Of a stretch of 64,000 bases of DNA, positions 33,920 to 43,138 are shown piece after piece. The notes beneath the pieces are model-generated. The model saw nothing but the letters and a program-made list of their open reading frames with translations, was not told the origin of the DNA and did not search any database. The translations under genes and the position numbers were made by a program. Numbering within the stretch: the first letter of the stretch is position 1; each line of letters begins with the position of its first letter. Source of the DNA: Bradyrhizobium sp. CCH5-F6 (GTDB lineage Bacteria > Pseudomonadota > Alphaproteobacteria > Rhizobiales > Xanthobacteraceae); NCBI RefSeq assembly GCF_001556045.1, contig NZ_LSIC01000078.1, positions 1 through 64,000 of the forward strand, read 5' to 3'.

Positions 33920-35392
33920 GTGGCGAGGTCGGAATGGAGTTTCAGGAGCGCGGTCGAGCTGTCGGCCGCGCTGACCGCAAAGAAGGTTTCCGCGGTCGAG
34001 CTCGCACGGGATGCGATCGGCCGCATCGAACGGCACGACGGCAAGATCAATGCGATCTGCGTACGCGATTTCGAGCGCGCGCTCGTCGCGGCGCGCGAGG
34101 CGGACGCGGCGCTGGCGCGCGGCGAGCGCAAGCCGCTGCTCGGCCTGCCCGTGACGATCAAGGAATCCTTCAACATCGCCGGCCTGCCGACGACCTGGGG
34201 GTTCGTTCCGCAGAAGGATTTCAAGCCTGTGGAAGACGCACTACCTGTCGCCCGTATCAAGCAGGCCGGCGGCGTGATCCTCGGCAAGACCAACGTGCCG
34301 GTAGGCCTCGGAGACTGGCAGAGCTACAACGACATCTACGGCACCACCAACAACCCCTATGATCTCGGCAGAACGCCGGGCGGATCCTCCGGAGGATCGT
34401 CCGCGGCCCTCGCCGCAGGCTATTGCGCGCTCGCCACCGGCTCCGACATCGGCGGCTCCCTGCGTGTGCCGGCATTTCATTGCGGCGTCTTCGCTCACAA
34501 GCCGACCCTCAATCTCTGCGCGGCACGTGGCGAGACCCCGCCGCCGTTCCCAGCCATTCCGCGCGACAACGACCTCGCCGTCATCGGACCGATGGCGCGC
34601 ACCGCGGCGGATCTTTCCTTGCTGCTCGACGTCATGGCCGGACCGGATCCGCTGGACGCCGGCATCGCCTACAAGCTCGATCTGCCTGTTGCACGGCATC
34701 AGTCGCTACGGGAATTTCGCGTCCTAGTGATCGACAGCCACCCGCTGTTGCCGACCGACCGGGACGTGCGCGGCGCGATCGACAAGCTCGCATCCGACCT
34801 CACGAAGGCCGGCGTGACGGTCGCGCGCGAGAGCGCGCTGCTCCCGGACTTCACGGAGACGTCGCGGCTTTACATGCGCATGCTGCTGGGCTTCCTCGGC
34901 GCGTTCCTCCCGCCGGATGAGCTTGCGGATGCGCAGGCGCGGGCTAGCCAGCTTTTGCCCGAGGATCGCAACCTCGGCGCGGAGCGACTGCGCGGCATCA
35001 CCTCAAGCCATCGCGCCTGGGTGCTCGACGCCGCTGCGCGCGCCGGGTTGCGCGCGCAATGGCGTGCGCTATTCAGGAGCTTTGACGCGGTGATCTGCCC
35101 GATCATGCCGACGCCGGCCTATCCGCATGATCATTCGCCGGAGCAAGCCTTGCGAACGATCAGCATCGACGGCAAGGACTATCCCTATTCCGACCAGCTC
35201 GCCTGGCCGGGCGTCGCTACGCTTCCGGGCCTACCGGCGACGGCCGTTCCGCTCGGCCTGTCGAAGGACGGCCTGCCCGTCGGCGTACAGGTCGTGGGCC
35301 CCTTCCTCGAGGACCGCACGCCGCTCAAGCTCGCCGAGTTGATCGAGCGCGAGTTCGGCGGGTTCGTGCCGCCACAGATGTTTGATGATTAG
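33920..35392 (+). CDS. Amidase signature-family hydrolase
   Basis: A 490-residue amidase. The Ser-cisSer-Lys triad is visible: Lys in VTIKESFNIAG, the glycine/serine loop GRTPGGSSGGSSAALAAG and the nucleophile region GSDIGGSLRVPAFHCGV. The C-terminal PGLPATAVPLGLSKDGLPVG is typical. It hydrolyses a carboxamide (or aryl ester) to acid and ammonia. GGGAGAAGCGCC precedes the GTG start. It is monocistronic as far as can be seen. The substrate is not deducible. Confidence 0.92.
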   Translation: MARSEWSFRSAVELSAALTAKKVSAVELARDAIGRIERHDGKINAICVRDFERALVAAREADAALARGERKPLLGLPVTIKESFNIAGLPTTWGFVPQKDFKPVEDALPVARIKQAGGVILGKTNVPVGLGDWQSYNDIYGTTNNPYDLGRTPGGSSGGSSAALAAGYCALATGSDIGGSLRVPAFHCGVFAHKPTLNLCAARGETPPPFPAIPRDNDLAVIGPMARTAADLSLLLDVMAGPDPLDAGIAYKLDLPVARHQSLREFRVLVIDSHPLLPTDRDVRGAIDKLASDLTKAGVTVARESALLPDFTETSRLYMRMLLGFLGAFLPPDELADAQARASQLLPEDRNLGAERLRGITSSHRAWVLDAAARAGLRAQWRALFRSFDAVICPIMPTPAYPHDHSPEQALRTISIDGKDYPYSDQLAWPGVATLPGLPATAVPLGLSKDGLPVGVQVVGPFLEDRTPLKLAELIEREFGGFVPPQMFDD

Positions 35393-35735
35393 TTATCGCC
35401 TCGGTGCCCGCGAGGCGGTCGCGCCGCCTCATCAACGGGTGCCGCCAGGGGCAGCGCCGGAAACGCGCGGAGAAGGTTTGAGCCTGGGAGGGGTGCGGCT
35501 CTCTCCGGCGTTTCGGGAGCGATCTTAAAGCAATCGCTAACCAATAATCTCCTCCCAGCGGCGATGTGCAACCTGCACGACCCGCATTTACGCAACCGGC
35601 AATTGTTTCTCGGTAGAGATTGCAGGTCACAGCATGACGCCTCTCGCAGCCGAGGCGTCGCTATGGACGCGTTGCAAAGCTTGGAATGCCTTTGAACCGG
35701 CAATCGGTACCGCTCAATCCGGCAAGAGTGATTGC
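35393..35735. other. 343-base region upstream of the mannosyltransferase gene
   Basis: A 7-base-stem hairpin (CGCCTCG / CGAGGCG, 35397-35417) follows the amidase stop. AT-richer sequence with AGCGAT/ATCGCT half-palindromes near 35519-35540 may hold the promoter. The frame from an ATG at 35634 joins the next gene, but its third codon positions are not GC-biased, so I treat it as leader. No gene is seen. Confidence 0.45.
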
Positions 35736-37115
35736 GTGACAGAAAACACTGCTGAGATAGGCGCGCTCCGCGCCCCCTACCAAGGCGTCGGTACAGACGA
35801 GGCGCTACCCAAGAGATGGCACATTCCGATTGCCGTGGCTGTCGGGTGCGGGATTGTCGGCCTTGGGCTCCGTTACCTCGTGCGGGAACACGCGACCGCC
35901 GACGCCGCTGAATACATTACCTGGTATACCTTTGCCCGGGATCACGGCATCGGCGGGCTTGCCGACGCTTTTACCAACTACACCCCGATTTACAGCTACT
36001 TCCTGCTGATCGCCGCCCAATTTGACCGGCTGGGCCAGCCGCTTTCCCTCGTGAAGATGATCTCGACCATCTTCGAGTTCGGTTGCGCGATCGTCGTGGC
36101 CCGGATGGTCTGGCGATTTACGAAGCTGCCGTTGCGCACGTCCCTTGCCTTCTGTGCGGTCTGGCTTGCACCGACGGTGTTGTTCAACGGCGCCATGTGG
36201 GGGCAAGCCGATTCGATCTGGGCCTTCTTCACGCTGGTTTCCGTGTCGATGTTCATGCGGGACCGAAATGGCACTCTGCCGTTCGCGATGGCTTTCTCGG
36301 TGAAGGCCCAGGGCGTATTCCTGGGACCCTTCGTGCTGGGCATGATTCTGCGCCGCAGGATCCAGCTGGCATGGCTCGCTGCAATTCCTGCAGTCTATGT
36401 GATCCTCGCCATTCCGGTGCTCATCGCCGGCAGGTCCTTGGTGTCTGTGCTCGGGATCTATCTCGACCAGGCTCACACCTTTCATCGTCTGTCCATGAAT
36501 GCCGCGAACCTCTGGGTGTTCGCTGGAGGCACGCCGTATGCGATCGGAGTCGCCGCCGGCCTGGTGCTCGCGGCTGCGAGCGGGCTTGCCTTGTCGATCT
36601 TCATCGCGCGCGCCAAACGGGAGGGCCCGGAGTTCATTCTGCTCGTGGCGTGTGTATCGCTCATCCTCATGCCGTACTTGCTCCCGAAGATGCACGAGCG
36701 CTACTTCTACGGGTTCGAACTCGCGTGCATTGCCCTGGCCTGCCTCAATCTGCGCTATCTGCCGTTCGCGGTGATTGCCCAGGTCGACGGCGTGCTATCC
36801 TACCTCGCGTTCGAGAGCGGGATCGTCATGGGTCTGCTGCCGGCGGCGCTCTGCAACACCTTTCTGGTATTCTACCTCGTGCTTGATCTCCGGAGCGGCG
36901 AGCGTGGATTTCGCCTTCCGAGGCTTGCCTGGCTCGGCTTCGCCGCATCGACCGCGGGACTGTTCTCCTATCTGCTGTTCGTTGGCGCCGGCTTGAATGC
37001 GTCCCCCGCCTACATGCTCGCCGCGGGACTAGCCACGGCGATGACGCTGCTGCTCGTCAAGGAGTCGCGCTGCGCCTCGGCCGACGGCCCGGACCTGGCG
37101 CCTCGCTTGCGCTAG
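35736..37115 (+). CDS. Gpi18-like polytopic mannosyltransferase (GT-C fold)
   Basis: A 459-residue membrane protein with about ten helices. It shows the COG5542/Gpi18-type hallmarks: an early periplasmic loop with acidic residues (HATADAAEYITWY), NGAMWGQADSIWAFF, FSVKAQGVFLGP and the conserved LLPKMHERYFYGFE. Such enzymes move mannose or another sugar from a lipid-phosphate donor onto a lipid or glycan at the membrane. The start is uncertain: GTG at 35736 is preferred on codon bias; ATG at 35634 would add 34 residues. Its stop shares a CTAG with the convergent alcohol dehydrogenase. Base composition is less GC-biased than its neighbours. Confidence 0.8.
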   Translation: MTENTAEIGALRAPYQGVGTDEALPKRWHIPIAVAVGCGIVGLGLRYLVREHATADAAEYITWYTFARDHGIGGLADAFTNYTPIYSYFLLIAAQFDRLGQPLSLVKMISTIFEFGCAIVVARMVWRFTKLPLRTSLAFCAVWLAPTVLFNGAMWGQADSIWAFFTLVSVSMFMRDRNGTLPFAMAFSVKAQGVFLGPFVLGMILRRRIQLAWLAAIPAVYVILAIPVLIAGRSLVSVLGIYLDQAHTFHRLSMNAANLWVFAGGTPYAIGVAAGLVLAAASGLALSIFIARAKREGPEFILLVACVSLILMPYLLPKMHERYFYGFELACIALACLNLRYLPFAVIAQVDGVLSYLAFESGIVMGLLPAALCNTFLVFYLVLDLRSGERGFRLPRLAWLGFAASTAGLFSYLLFVGAGLNASPAYMLAAGLATAMTLLLVKESRCASADGPDLAPRLR

Positions 37116-38200
37116 CTATCGAACACGATCACGCTGCGCAGCGTCTTGCCGGCCTTCATGTTGGCAAAGCCCTCGTTGATCTCGGACAGCTTCAGCTTGG
37201 CCGAGATCCAGTCTTCCAGATGCAGGCGGCCGCGCAGGTAGAAGTCGACAAGGCGCGGCATGTCCACGCGAAAGTGGTTCGAGCCCATCGACGAGCCCTG
37301 GATCTTGCGCTCGCGCAGGAAGTCGAAGCCGTGCAGCTCGATCTTCTGGCCGAATGGAATCATGCCGACGATCGTCGCGGTGCCGCCGGAGGCGAGCATG
37401 CCGAACGCCTGCTCCGCGGTTTCCTTGCGGCCGAGCACCTCGAAGGAATGATGTACGCCGCCATTGGTGAGATCGCGAACCTGCTTCACCACGTCGCCGT
37501 CAGCCGGGTTGATGATGTCGGTCGCGCCCAGCTTGGTCGCGAGCTGGAGCTTGGCCGGATTGGTGTCGATGGCGATGATGCGGCCGGCGCCGGCGATCTG
37601 CGCGCCATTGATCGCCGCCATGCCGACGCCGCCGCAGCCGATCACGGCCACGGTCTCGCCGGCCGTCACCTTCGCCGTGTTCACCACCGCGCCGTAGCCG
37701 GTGATGACGCCGCAGCCGATCAGCGCGGCGAGATCGAGCGGCATCTCCTTCCTGATTTTGACGATGGCGTTCTCGTGCACCAGCATCTGCTCGGCGAAAG
37801 AGGAGAGGTTGAGGAACTGGTGCAGCTTTTCCGGCTTCGACCACTGCATGCGGTTCGAGACACCAGGCAGCAGCTTCACGGTGGTGTCGGTGCAGAGCAC
37901 GGTGCGGCCCGTGGTGCAATTGTCGCAGGTGCCGCAGAACACCGACAGGCAGGTGACGACGTGGTCGCCCGGCTTGACGTAAGTGACATCGGAGCCGACC
38001 TGCTCGACGACGCCGGCGGATTCGTGACCGAGCACCGCGGGCAGCGGATGCGGATAGAGCCCTTCCATGAAATGCAGATCGGAATGGCAGAGCCCGGCGA
38101 CCGTGGTGCGGATCAGGACTTCGCGCGGGCCGGGCTTCGGCAGGCTGACATCTTCGATGACCAGCGGCTGGTTGACTTCATAGAGGACGGCGGCCTTCAT
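37112..38200 (-). CDS. Zinc-dependent class III-like alcohol dehydrogenase
   Basis: A 362-residue medium-chain dehydrogenase. The catalytic-zinc ligands are in GLCHSDLHF and LGHESAGVVEQVG, and the four structural-zinc cysteines in CGTCDNCTTGRTVLC. The NAD site is VIGCGGVGMAAINGAQIAGA. It fits the FrmA/AdhC-like group seen in Rv0761c-type mycothiol/alcohol dehydrogenases, oxidising an alcohol or hydroxymethyl-thiol. AGGGAG precedes the ATG at 38200; the in-frame upstream ATG at 38266 is rejected. It follows the acyl-CoA dehydrogenase by 40 bases, probably in one transcript. Confidence 0.92.
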   Translation of the reverse strand: MKAAVLYEVNQPLVIEDVSLPKPGPREVLIRTTVAGLCHSDLHFMEGLYPHPLPAVLGHESAGVVEQVGSDVTYVKPGDHVVTCLSVFCGTCDNCTTGRTVLCTDTTVKLLPGVSNRMQWSKPEKLHQFLNLSSFAEQMLVHENAIVKIRKEMPLDLAALIGCGVITGYGAVVNTAKVTAGETVAVIGCGGVGMAAINGAQIAGAGRIIAIDTNPAKLQLATKLGATDIINPADGDVVKQVRDLTNGGVHHSFEVLGRKETAEQAFGMLASGGTATIVGMIPFGQKIELHGFDFLRERKIQGSSMGSNHFRVDMPRLVDFYLRGRLHLEDWISAKLKLSEINEGFANMKAGKTLRSVIVFDS

Positions 38201-38240
38201 CGAGCACTCCCTGTCGTTTTTCTTTGTTTGAACGCGCAGC

Positions 38241-40025
38241 CTACGCCGCCAGAACCAGTTCGCCAACCTCGCTCATGCTGCCTGCGCGATCGCCGAGCAG
38301 CAGCGCGGCGATCTTCGCCTGCGCGGCATTTTCCGTCAGCCGGAACGGATCGCTCGGCAGCACGCGATGGTCGACCACGAGGCGTGACAACAGCAGGCGG
38401 CGCGCATCGCCGCGCATGGCGTGGATGCGATGCGCCTCCCAGGCGAGCGCGACCGCGCTGGCGACATGATAGAGCAGGCTGGTGGCCCGGCGCGCATCCG
38501 CCTCGTTCTCGGACCTGGCCGCGACTTCGCGTGCGAAGTCGACGGCGCGATCGGCGAGGCCACGCAGACGGTCGCTCCAGGCCTGCGGCACGGAGGCGCT
38601 GTCGTCGAGCCGGGCGTGCAGATCGGCCGCGAGTGCCGATTCAGCGCCGTGACGGCCGACCGCGCGCCGCAGCGCATCGATGGCCACGATGTTGCCGGTG
38701 CCTTCCCAAACCGAGCCGAGATGCGCATCGCGCAGCAGGCGGGCGGTGGCGAATTCCTCGATATAGCCGATGCCGCCGCGCATCTCGAGCGCATCGCCGC
38801 AGACCTTTCGCGCATCGCGCGTGGCGCGGAATTTCAGCGTCGGGGTGAGGATGCGCAGCAGCGCCGCGGCATCCTGGCTGCCGGCTTCGGCGCGATCGAG
38901 CGCATCGGCGGTGAGAAAGCTCATCGAAAGCGCCTGCTCGACCGGCAGCATGATCTTCAGCATCTGGCGGCGCCCGAGCGGCAGGTCGATGATGCGGCTG
39001 CCGAACACAACACGGTTTGTCGCCACCGTCATCGCGTCATGATAGGCGCGGCGCATCAGCGCGGTGGACTTGACGCCGTTGGAGAGGCGCGACGAGTTCA
39101 CCATCTCGGCCATCTGCACGAAGCCGCGGTCGAGCTTGCCGACCGCATAGGCGATCGCGCCTTCGAGCTTGATCTCACCAGAGGCCATCGAACGCGTGCC
39201 GAGCTTGTCCTTGAGGCGCACGATCCGATAGTTGTTCTGCGAGCCGTCGTCGAGAAAGCGCGGCATCACGAACAGGCCGACGCCGCGCGTGCCGGGGCCG
39301 GCGCCTTCGGGGCGCGCGAGCAGCATCACGACCTTGGCGTCCGCATTCGAGCAGAACCATTTTTCGCCGTAGAGACGCCAGTGGTCGCCCTCCTGCACCG
39401 CGCGCGTGGTCAGCGTGCCGACGTCGGAGCCGCCTTCCTTCTCGGTCATGAACTGGCCGCCCTGGGTCAGCTTGCTCATGTCGGTCGAGGTCAAGCCGTC
39501 GAGGTATTTCGCCTTCAGCGCCTCGCTGCCGAAATTCGCCAGCAGTTTTGCGCAGCCGTCGGTGACGTTGATCGGGCAGCCCATGCCGAATTCGGTCTGG
39601 TTGAACAGGAAGGTGAAGGCGTGCTTGGCCACGACGGGATATTTGTCCGGCCAGCCCATGATGCCCTTGCGGATCGAGAGCGCGTGGATGCCGAACTCGC
39701 CGAACGCGGCATTCTCCAGTTCGCGATAGGCCGGGTGATATTCGATCCACTGCACGTCGCGGCCGAACTTGTCGCGCTGGTGCAGCACCGGCGTGTGCCG
39801 GTCGGCGAGCCGCGCGCACTCGTCGAGATGGCCGCCGGCCAGTTCGCCGAGACGATCGAGATGCGGCTCGATGTGGCGGAACAACGTGTCCGGCAGATGA
39901 ATGCGCAGGAGATCGGCCAGCGCCGGATCGGCGCGGTAGAAATTCATGCCTGACGTATCGGGCGCCAGCAGGCCGGATGGTGCGGCCGCGACATTTTGTG
40001 GCTGCGCTGTGACCGGCTTGTGCAT
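38241..40025 (-). CDS. AidB-like acyl-CoA dehydrogenase
   Basis: A 594-residue flavoprotein, longer than the usual 380 because of N- and C-terminal extensions seen in long-form acyl-CoA dehydrogenases such as AidB and FadE5. Motifs include GGQFMTEKEGGSDVG, LYGEKWFCSNADA, LKDKLGTRSMASGEI and the FAD/adenine region CGDALEMRGGIGYIEEFATARLLRD. It should introduce a 2,3-double bond into an acyl-CoA or act in protective alkyl repair. GAGGACGATC before the ATG at 40025 decides the start against ATG 40046. It leads the operon with the alcohol dehydrogenase. Confidence 0.9.
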   Translation of the reverse strand: MHKPVTAQPQNVAAAPSGLLAPDTSGMNFYRADPALADLLRIHLPDTLFRHIEPHLDRLGELAGGHLDECARLADRHTPVLHQRDKFGRDVQWIEYHPAYRELENAAFGEFGIHALSIRKGIMGWPDKYPVVAKHAFTFLFNQTEFGMGCPINVTDGCAKLLANFGSEALKAKYLDGLTSTDMSKLTQGGQFMTEKEGGSDVGTLTTRAVQEGDHWRLYGEKWFCSNADAKVVMLLARPEGAGPGTRGVGLFVMPRFLDDGSQNNYRIVRLKDKLGTRSMASGEIKLEGAIAYAVGKLDRGFVQMAEMVNSSRLSNGVKSTALMRRAYHDAMTVATNRVVFGSRIIDLPLGRRQMLKIMLPVEQALSMSFLTADALDRAEAGSQDAAALLRILTPTLKFRATRDARKVCGDALEMRGGIGYIEEFATARLLRDAHLGSVWEGTGNIVAIDALRRAVGRHGAESALAADLHARLDDSASVPQAWSDRLRGLADRAVDFAREVAARSENEADARRATSLLYHVASAVALAWEAHRIHAMRGDARRLLLSRLVVDHRVLPSDPFRLTENAAQAKIAALLLGDRAGSMSEVGELVLAA

Positions 40026-40246
40026 GATCGTCCTCTTCGTTTCCATCCGACGGCAATTCTTTGCGCTTGCTGCTTTGGATGTTGTCGATCATGCTCCAGT
40101 CGCAGGCAGCGATAAAGCCGCAAATTATCAGGGCGGCATGATCGCCGTGGAGGAGCAATTCGCTCTGCGGAATTGTGATCGACCCGGCTGGTTGTTCGCA
40201 CGGCCCATGCCTAGATCAGCGGCTCCCGTTTCCGAGAGATCACGCC

Positions 40247-40948
40247 ATGGAACATCCGAAATACAAGATCGCCCTCATCGTCGGCGCCGGCGAAGGCCTC
40301 AGTGCCTCGCTGGCGCGGCTGCTCTCCGCCCAGGGTATCCGCATCGCGCTCGCCGCGCGAAAGATCGAAAAGCTCGGCGCGCTCTGCAGCGCGACCGGCG
40401 CAAAGGCCTATGCCTGCAACGCCACCGAGCCCGACGAGGTGGAGCGGCTGTTCGGCCTCGTCGAGCGCGAGATCGGAACGCCCGACCTCGTCGTCTACAA
40501 TGCCAGCGGCCGCACGCGCGGGCCGTTCGTCGACCTCGTTCCGGCCGACGTCGCGCAGGCGATTGCGGTCAGCGCCTATGGCGGCTTCCTGGTGGCGCAG
40601 CAGGCTGCCAGGCGCATGCTGCCGAACAAGCACGGCGCGATCCTGTTCACCGGCGCCTCCGCCAGCGTCAAGGGCTATGCGCAGTCCGCGCCCTTCGCGA
40701 TGGGCAAGTTCGCGCTGCGCGGCCTCGCGCAGAGCATGGCGCGCGAATTGTCGCCACAGGGCATCCATGTCGCGCATTTCGTCATCGACGGCGGCATCCG
40801 CAGCGCGGAGCGAACCGAACCGGCGGACAGGCCGGATTCGATGCTCGATCCCGACGCGATCGCGGAGAGCTATTGGAACGTGCTGCAGCAGCCGCGCAGC
40901 GCCTGGAGCTGGGAGTTGGAGCTGCGGCCCTGGGTGGAGAGGTTTTGA
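40247..40948 (+). CDS. SDR-family protein with Phe in place of the catalytic Tyr
   Basis: A 233-residue Rossmann protein. The dinucleotide site is VGAGEGLSASLAR, an atypical glycine pattern, and YNASG stands in place of NNAG. The catalytic region reads TGASASVKGYAQSAPFAMGK: Ser138 is kept and Lys154 is kept, but the Tyr of YxxxK is Phe150. Similar proteins are common in proteobacteria and are annotated as oxidoreductases without proof. GAGAGATC precedes the ATG. It faces away from the acyl-CoA dehydrogenase gene and precedes an enoyl-CoA hydratase, so it may belong to acyl-CoA metabolism. Confidence 0.85.
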   Translation: MEHPKYKIALIVGAGEGLSASLARLLSAQGIRIALAARKIEKLGALCSATGAKAYACNATEPDEVERLFGLVEREIGTPDLVVYNASGRTRGPFVDLVPADVAQAIAVSAYGGFLVAQQAARRMLPNKHGAILFTGASASVKGYAQSAPFAMGKFALRGLAQSMARELSPQGIHVAHFVIDGGIRSAERTEPADRPDSMLDPDAIAESYWNVLQQPRSAWSWELELRPWVERF

Positions 40949-40958
40949 GATGAGATGC

Positions 40959-41076
40959 CGTAGGGTGGGTTAGCCGAAGGCGTAACCCACCTCTTCTGTC
41001 TCCGCGGACACTAAGGAGGTGGTTTACGCCGAGCAGACTGCGCTAGGCGCAGTCCGCTCAGCTAAACCACCCTACG
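40959..41076. repeat. Palindromic repeat (GTAGGGTGGGTTAGC type)
   Basis: CGTAGGGTGGGTTAGC at the left pairs with GCTAAACCACCCTACG at the right, with inner pairing of GCGTAACCCACC and GGTGGTTTACGC. This 118-base element fills the gap between the SDR and enoyl-CoA hydratase genes. Confidence 0.88.
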
Positions 41077-41100
41077 AGCCAGCAAGAACAGGGAGGATCT

Positions 41101-41931
41101 ATGACCACGGAAACCACCATCGACACCGGCACCAGCGAGCTCCTCTGCGTCATCCGTGATCGCGTCGCCGTGATCACGCTGAACCGGCCGGAGGCGCGCA
41201 ATTCGCTGTCGGACTTACTGACGCCGGCTCTGCGCATGATGATTCGGACCTGCGGTGAGGATCGCAATGTCGGCGCGCTCTTGATCACCGGCGCAGGCGA
41301 AGCGTTCTGCGCCGGCGGCGACGTCAAGGGCATGGGCGCCCATCGCGACCCCAAGAAGCTGGAGATGTCGCTCGAAGATCGCATCGCCGATCTGCAGGAA
41401 CGGCAGCGGCTGCTGACCGGCGCGCTGGCGTCGGTGCGCAAGCCGACCATCGCCGCCCTGCCCGGGCCCGCAGTCGGCGCCGGGCTTGCCATCGCGATGG
41501 CCTGCGATATCCGCATCGCCGCGCAATCGGCCTTCGTTGCGACGGGTTATGCCCGCATCGCACTCAGCGGCGACTACGGCATCGCTTGGCTCTTGACCCG
41601 GCTCGTCGGCACCGCGCGGGCGCGCGAGTTGATGTTCACCGGCGAACGCGTCGATGCCGCGCGTTGCGAAGCCATCGGCCTCGTCAACCGCGTGGTGCCT
41701 GACGACAAGCTGCAAACCGAGGCCTTCGCGCTGGCCAGATCGCTCGCCGAAGGTCCGCGCCTGGCGCTGCGCTACATGAAGGACAATCTCGACGAGGCCG
41801 TGCTGTTCGACTTCGAAACGGCGCGCGACCACGAGGCTGAACGGCTGATCCGCCTGACCACGACCGCCGACCACAAGGAGGCGGTGCAGGCCTTCATCGA
41901 GAAGCGCAAGGCGGTGTTCACGGGGAAGTAG
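41101..41931 (+). CDS. Enoyl-CoA hydratase/isomerase
   Basis: A 276-residue crotonase. Oxyanion-hole elements are AFCAGGDVKGMG and LPGPAVGAGLAIAMACDIRIAA. A region around SGDYGIAWLLTRLVG replaces the usual catalytic Glu positions: the second-Glu site reads as Asp in SGDYG, so the exact reaction (hydratase, isomerase or other crotonase activity) is uncertain. GGGAGGATC precedes the ATG. The neighbouring SDR and acyl-CoA dehydrogenase suggest a beta-oxidation-like context. Confidence 0.9.
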   Translation: MTTETTIDTGTSELLCVIRDRVAVITLNRPEARNSLSDLLTPALRMMIRTCGEDRNVGALLITGAGEAFCAGGDVKGMGAHRDPKKLEMSLEDRIADLQERQRLLTGALASVRKPTIAALPGPAVGAGLAIAMACDIRIAAQSAFVATGYARIALSGDYGIAWLLTRLVGTARARELMFTGERVDAARCEAIGLVNRVVPDDKLQTEAFALARSLAEGPRLALRYMKDNLDEAVLFDFETARDHEAERLIRLTTTADHKEAVQAFIEKRKAVFTGK

Positions 41932-41949
41932 CAGGATACGGCAATCTCT

Positions 41950-42105
41950 GACCGTCACCCTGAGGCGGCCGCGCCTTCGCGGCCCTCGAAGGGCGACAGC
42001 CCGGCTGTGGTTGCGAGTCGCGTTTCATGAGCATCGGGCCGATCATCCTTCGAGGCTCCCCATGGGACGCTTGCGTCCCAGGCATCGCACCTCGGGATGA
42101 CGGGA
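41950..42105. repeat. Palindromic intergenic repeat (CACCCTGAGG / CCTCGGGATGACGG type)
   Basis: CGTCACCCTGAGG and the far-end CCTCGGGATGACGGG are complementary, with internal hairpins GGCCGCGCCTTCGCGGCC and GGGACGCTTGCGTCCC. The element fills the space between the convergent enoyl-CoA hydratase and LysR genes. Confidence 0.8.
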
Positions 42106-42125
42106 TACACGTCGCTCGACTCGGG

Positions 42126-43016
42126 TTACTTGGCAGGCGTCCGCGCAAAATCCACGAATGCCCGCAGCGCAGCCGGCAATTGGCGGCGGCTTGGATAGTA
42201 GAGGAAGAAGCCGGGATAGGCGGGGCACCAGTCGGTGAGAACCCGCACCAGCTTCCGCCTGGCGAGCAGTGTTTCCACCTGCTGTTCGAATACATAGGCC
42301 AAACCAGCCCCGTCGAGCGCGGCATCGACCATCAGGCCCTGGTCGTTCATGGTCAGCGGCCCGGTGACGTCGATGGCGAGCTCGATACCGCCACGCTCGA
42401 ACTCCCAGTGATAGAGCGCGCCTGAGGTGAAGCGGTAGCGGATGCAGGGCAGGCCTTTGAGATCGCGCGGTGTGTTTGGCTGCTTATGCACCTTGAAGAA
42501 GGCGGGCGAGCCCACCACGGCAAAGCGGTGCCGCGGACCGATCGGCACGGCGATCATGTCGGCGGCAATGGTCTCGCCGAAGCGGACACCGGCATCGAAG
42601 CCGGCCGCGACCATATCGATCAGGGCGTCGTTGACGACGATCTCGACGCTGACGTCAGGGAACGACTTCAAGAAGCGGGTCACGATCGGCAGCAGTACCA
42701 ACTGCGCCGACTGGCGCGCGGCGGTGAAGCGCAGCGTGCCGGCGGGCTTGCCGCGGAAATTGTTGAGATCCTCGAGCGCATCGTCGATGTCTCGGAAGGC
42801 CGGTGTGATGCGGGCGAACAGCCGTTCGCCGGCCTCGGTCAGCGCCACGCTGCGGGTGGTGCGGTTGACGAGGCGCAGGCCGAGCCGCTCCTCGATGTTG
42901 CGCAGGGCATGCGATAGCGCCGATGGCGTGACGCCGAGCTCGGTCGCCGCCGCGCGAAAGCTGCGGTGGCGAGCGATGGCGAGGAAGGTCGCGAGGTCGG
43001 ACGGGTCGATTCTCAT
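42126..43016 (-). CDS. LysR-family transcriptional regulator
   Basis: The 296-residue product has an N-terminal winged helix (FRAAATELGVTPSALSHALR and LVNRTTRSVALTEAGERLFAR) followed by a periplasmic-binding-like effector domain. The DNA-binding part resembles the AaeR/DsdC-type group that controls divergent SDR genes. It is transcribed away from the SDR at 43139 with a 122-base intergenic region, so that gene is the likely target. I see no clear T-N11-A palindrome there. Confidence 0.92.
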   Translation of the reverse strand: MRIDPSDLATFLAIARHRSFRAAATELGVTPSALSHALRNIEERLGLRLVNRTTRSVALTEAGERLFARITPAFRDIDDALEDLNNFRGKPAGTLRFTAARQSAQLVLLPIVTRFLKSFPDVSVEIVVNDALIDMVAAGFDAGVRFGETIAADMIAVPIGPRHRFAVVGSPAFFKVHKQPNTPRDLKGLPCIRYRFTSGALYHWEFERGGIELAIDVTGPLTMNDQGLMVDAALDGAGLAYVFEQQVETLLARRKLVRVLTDWCPAYPGFFLYYPSRRQLPAALRAFVDFARTPAK

Positions 43017-43138
43017 TGATGAATTTTTCTCAGTAGCACGTCGAATACATAGCGGATTATCTCAGTTATGACGAGCCACTACACCTTGCCCGTCGGCCTC
43101 GGCAGATCGCCGCGGCCTTAAATGGAAAGGGCAACATC

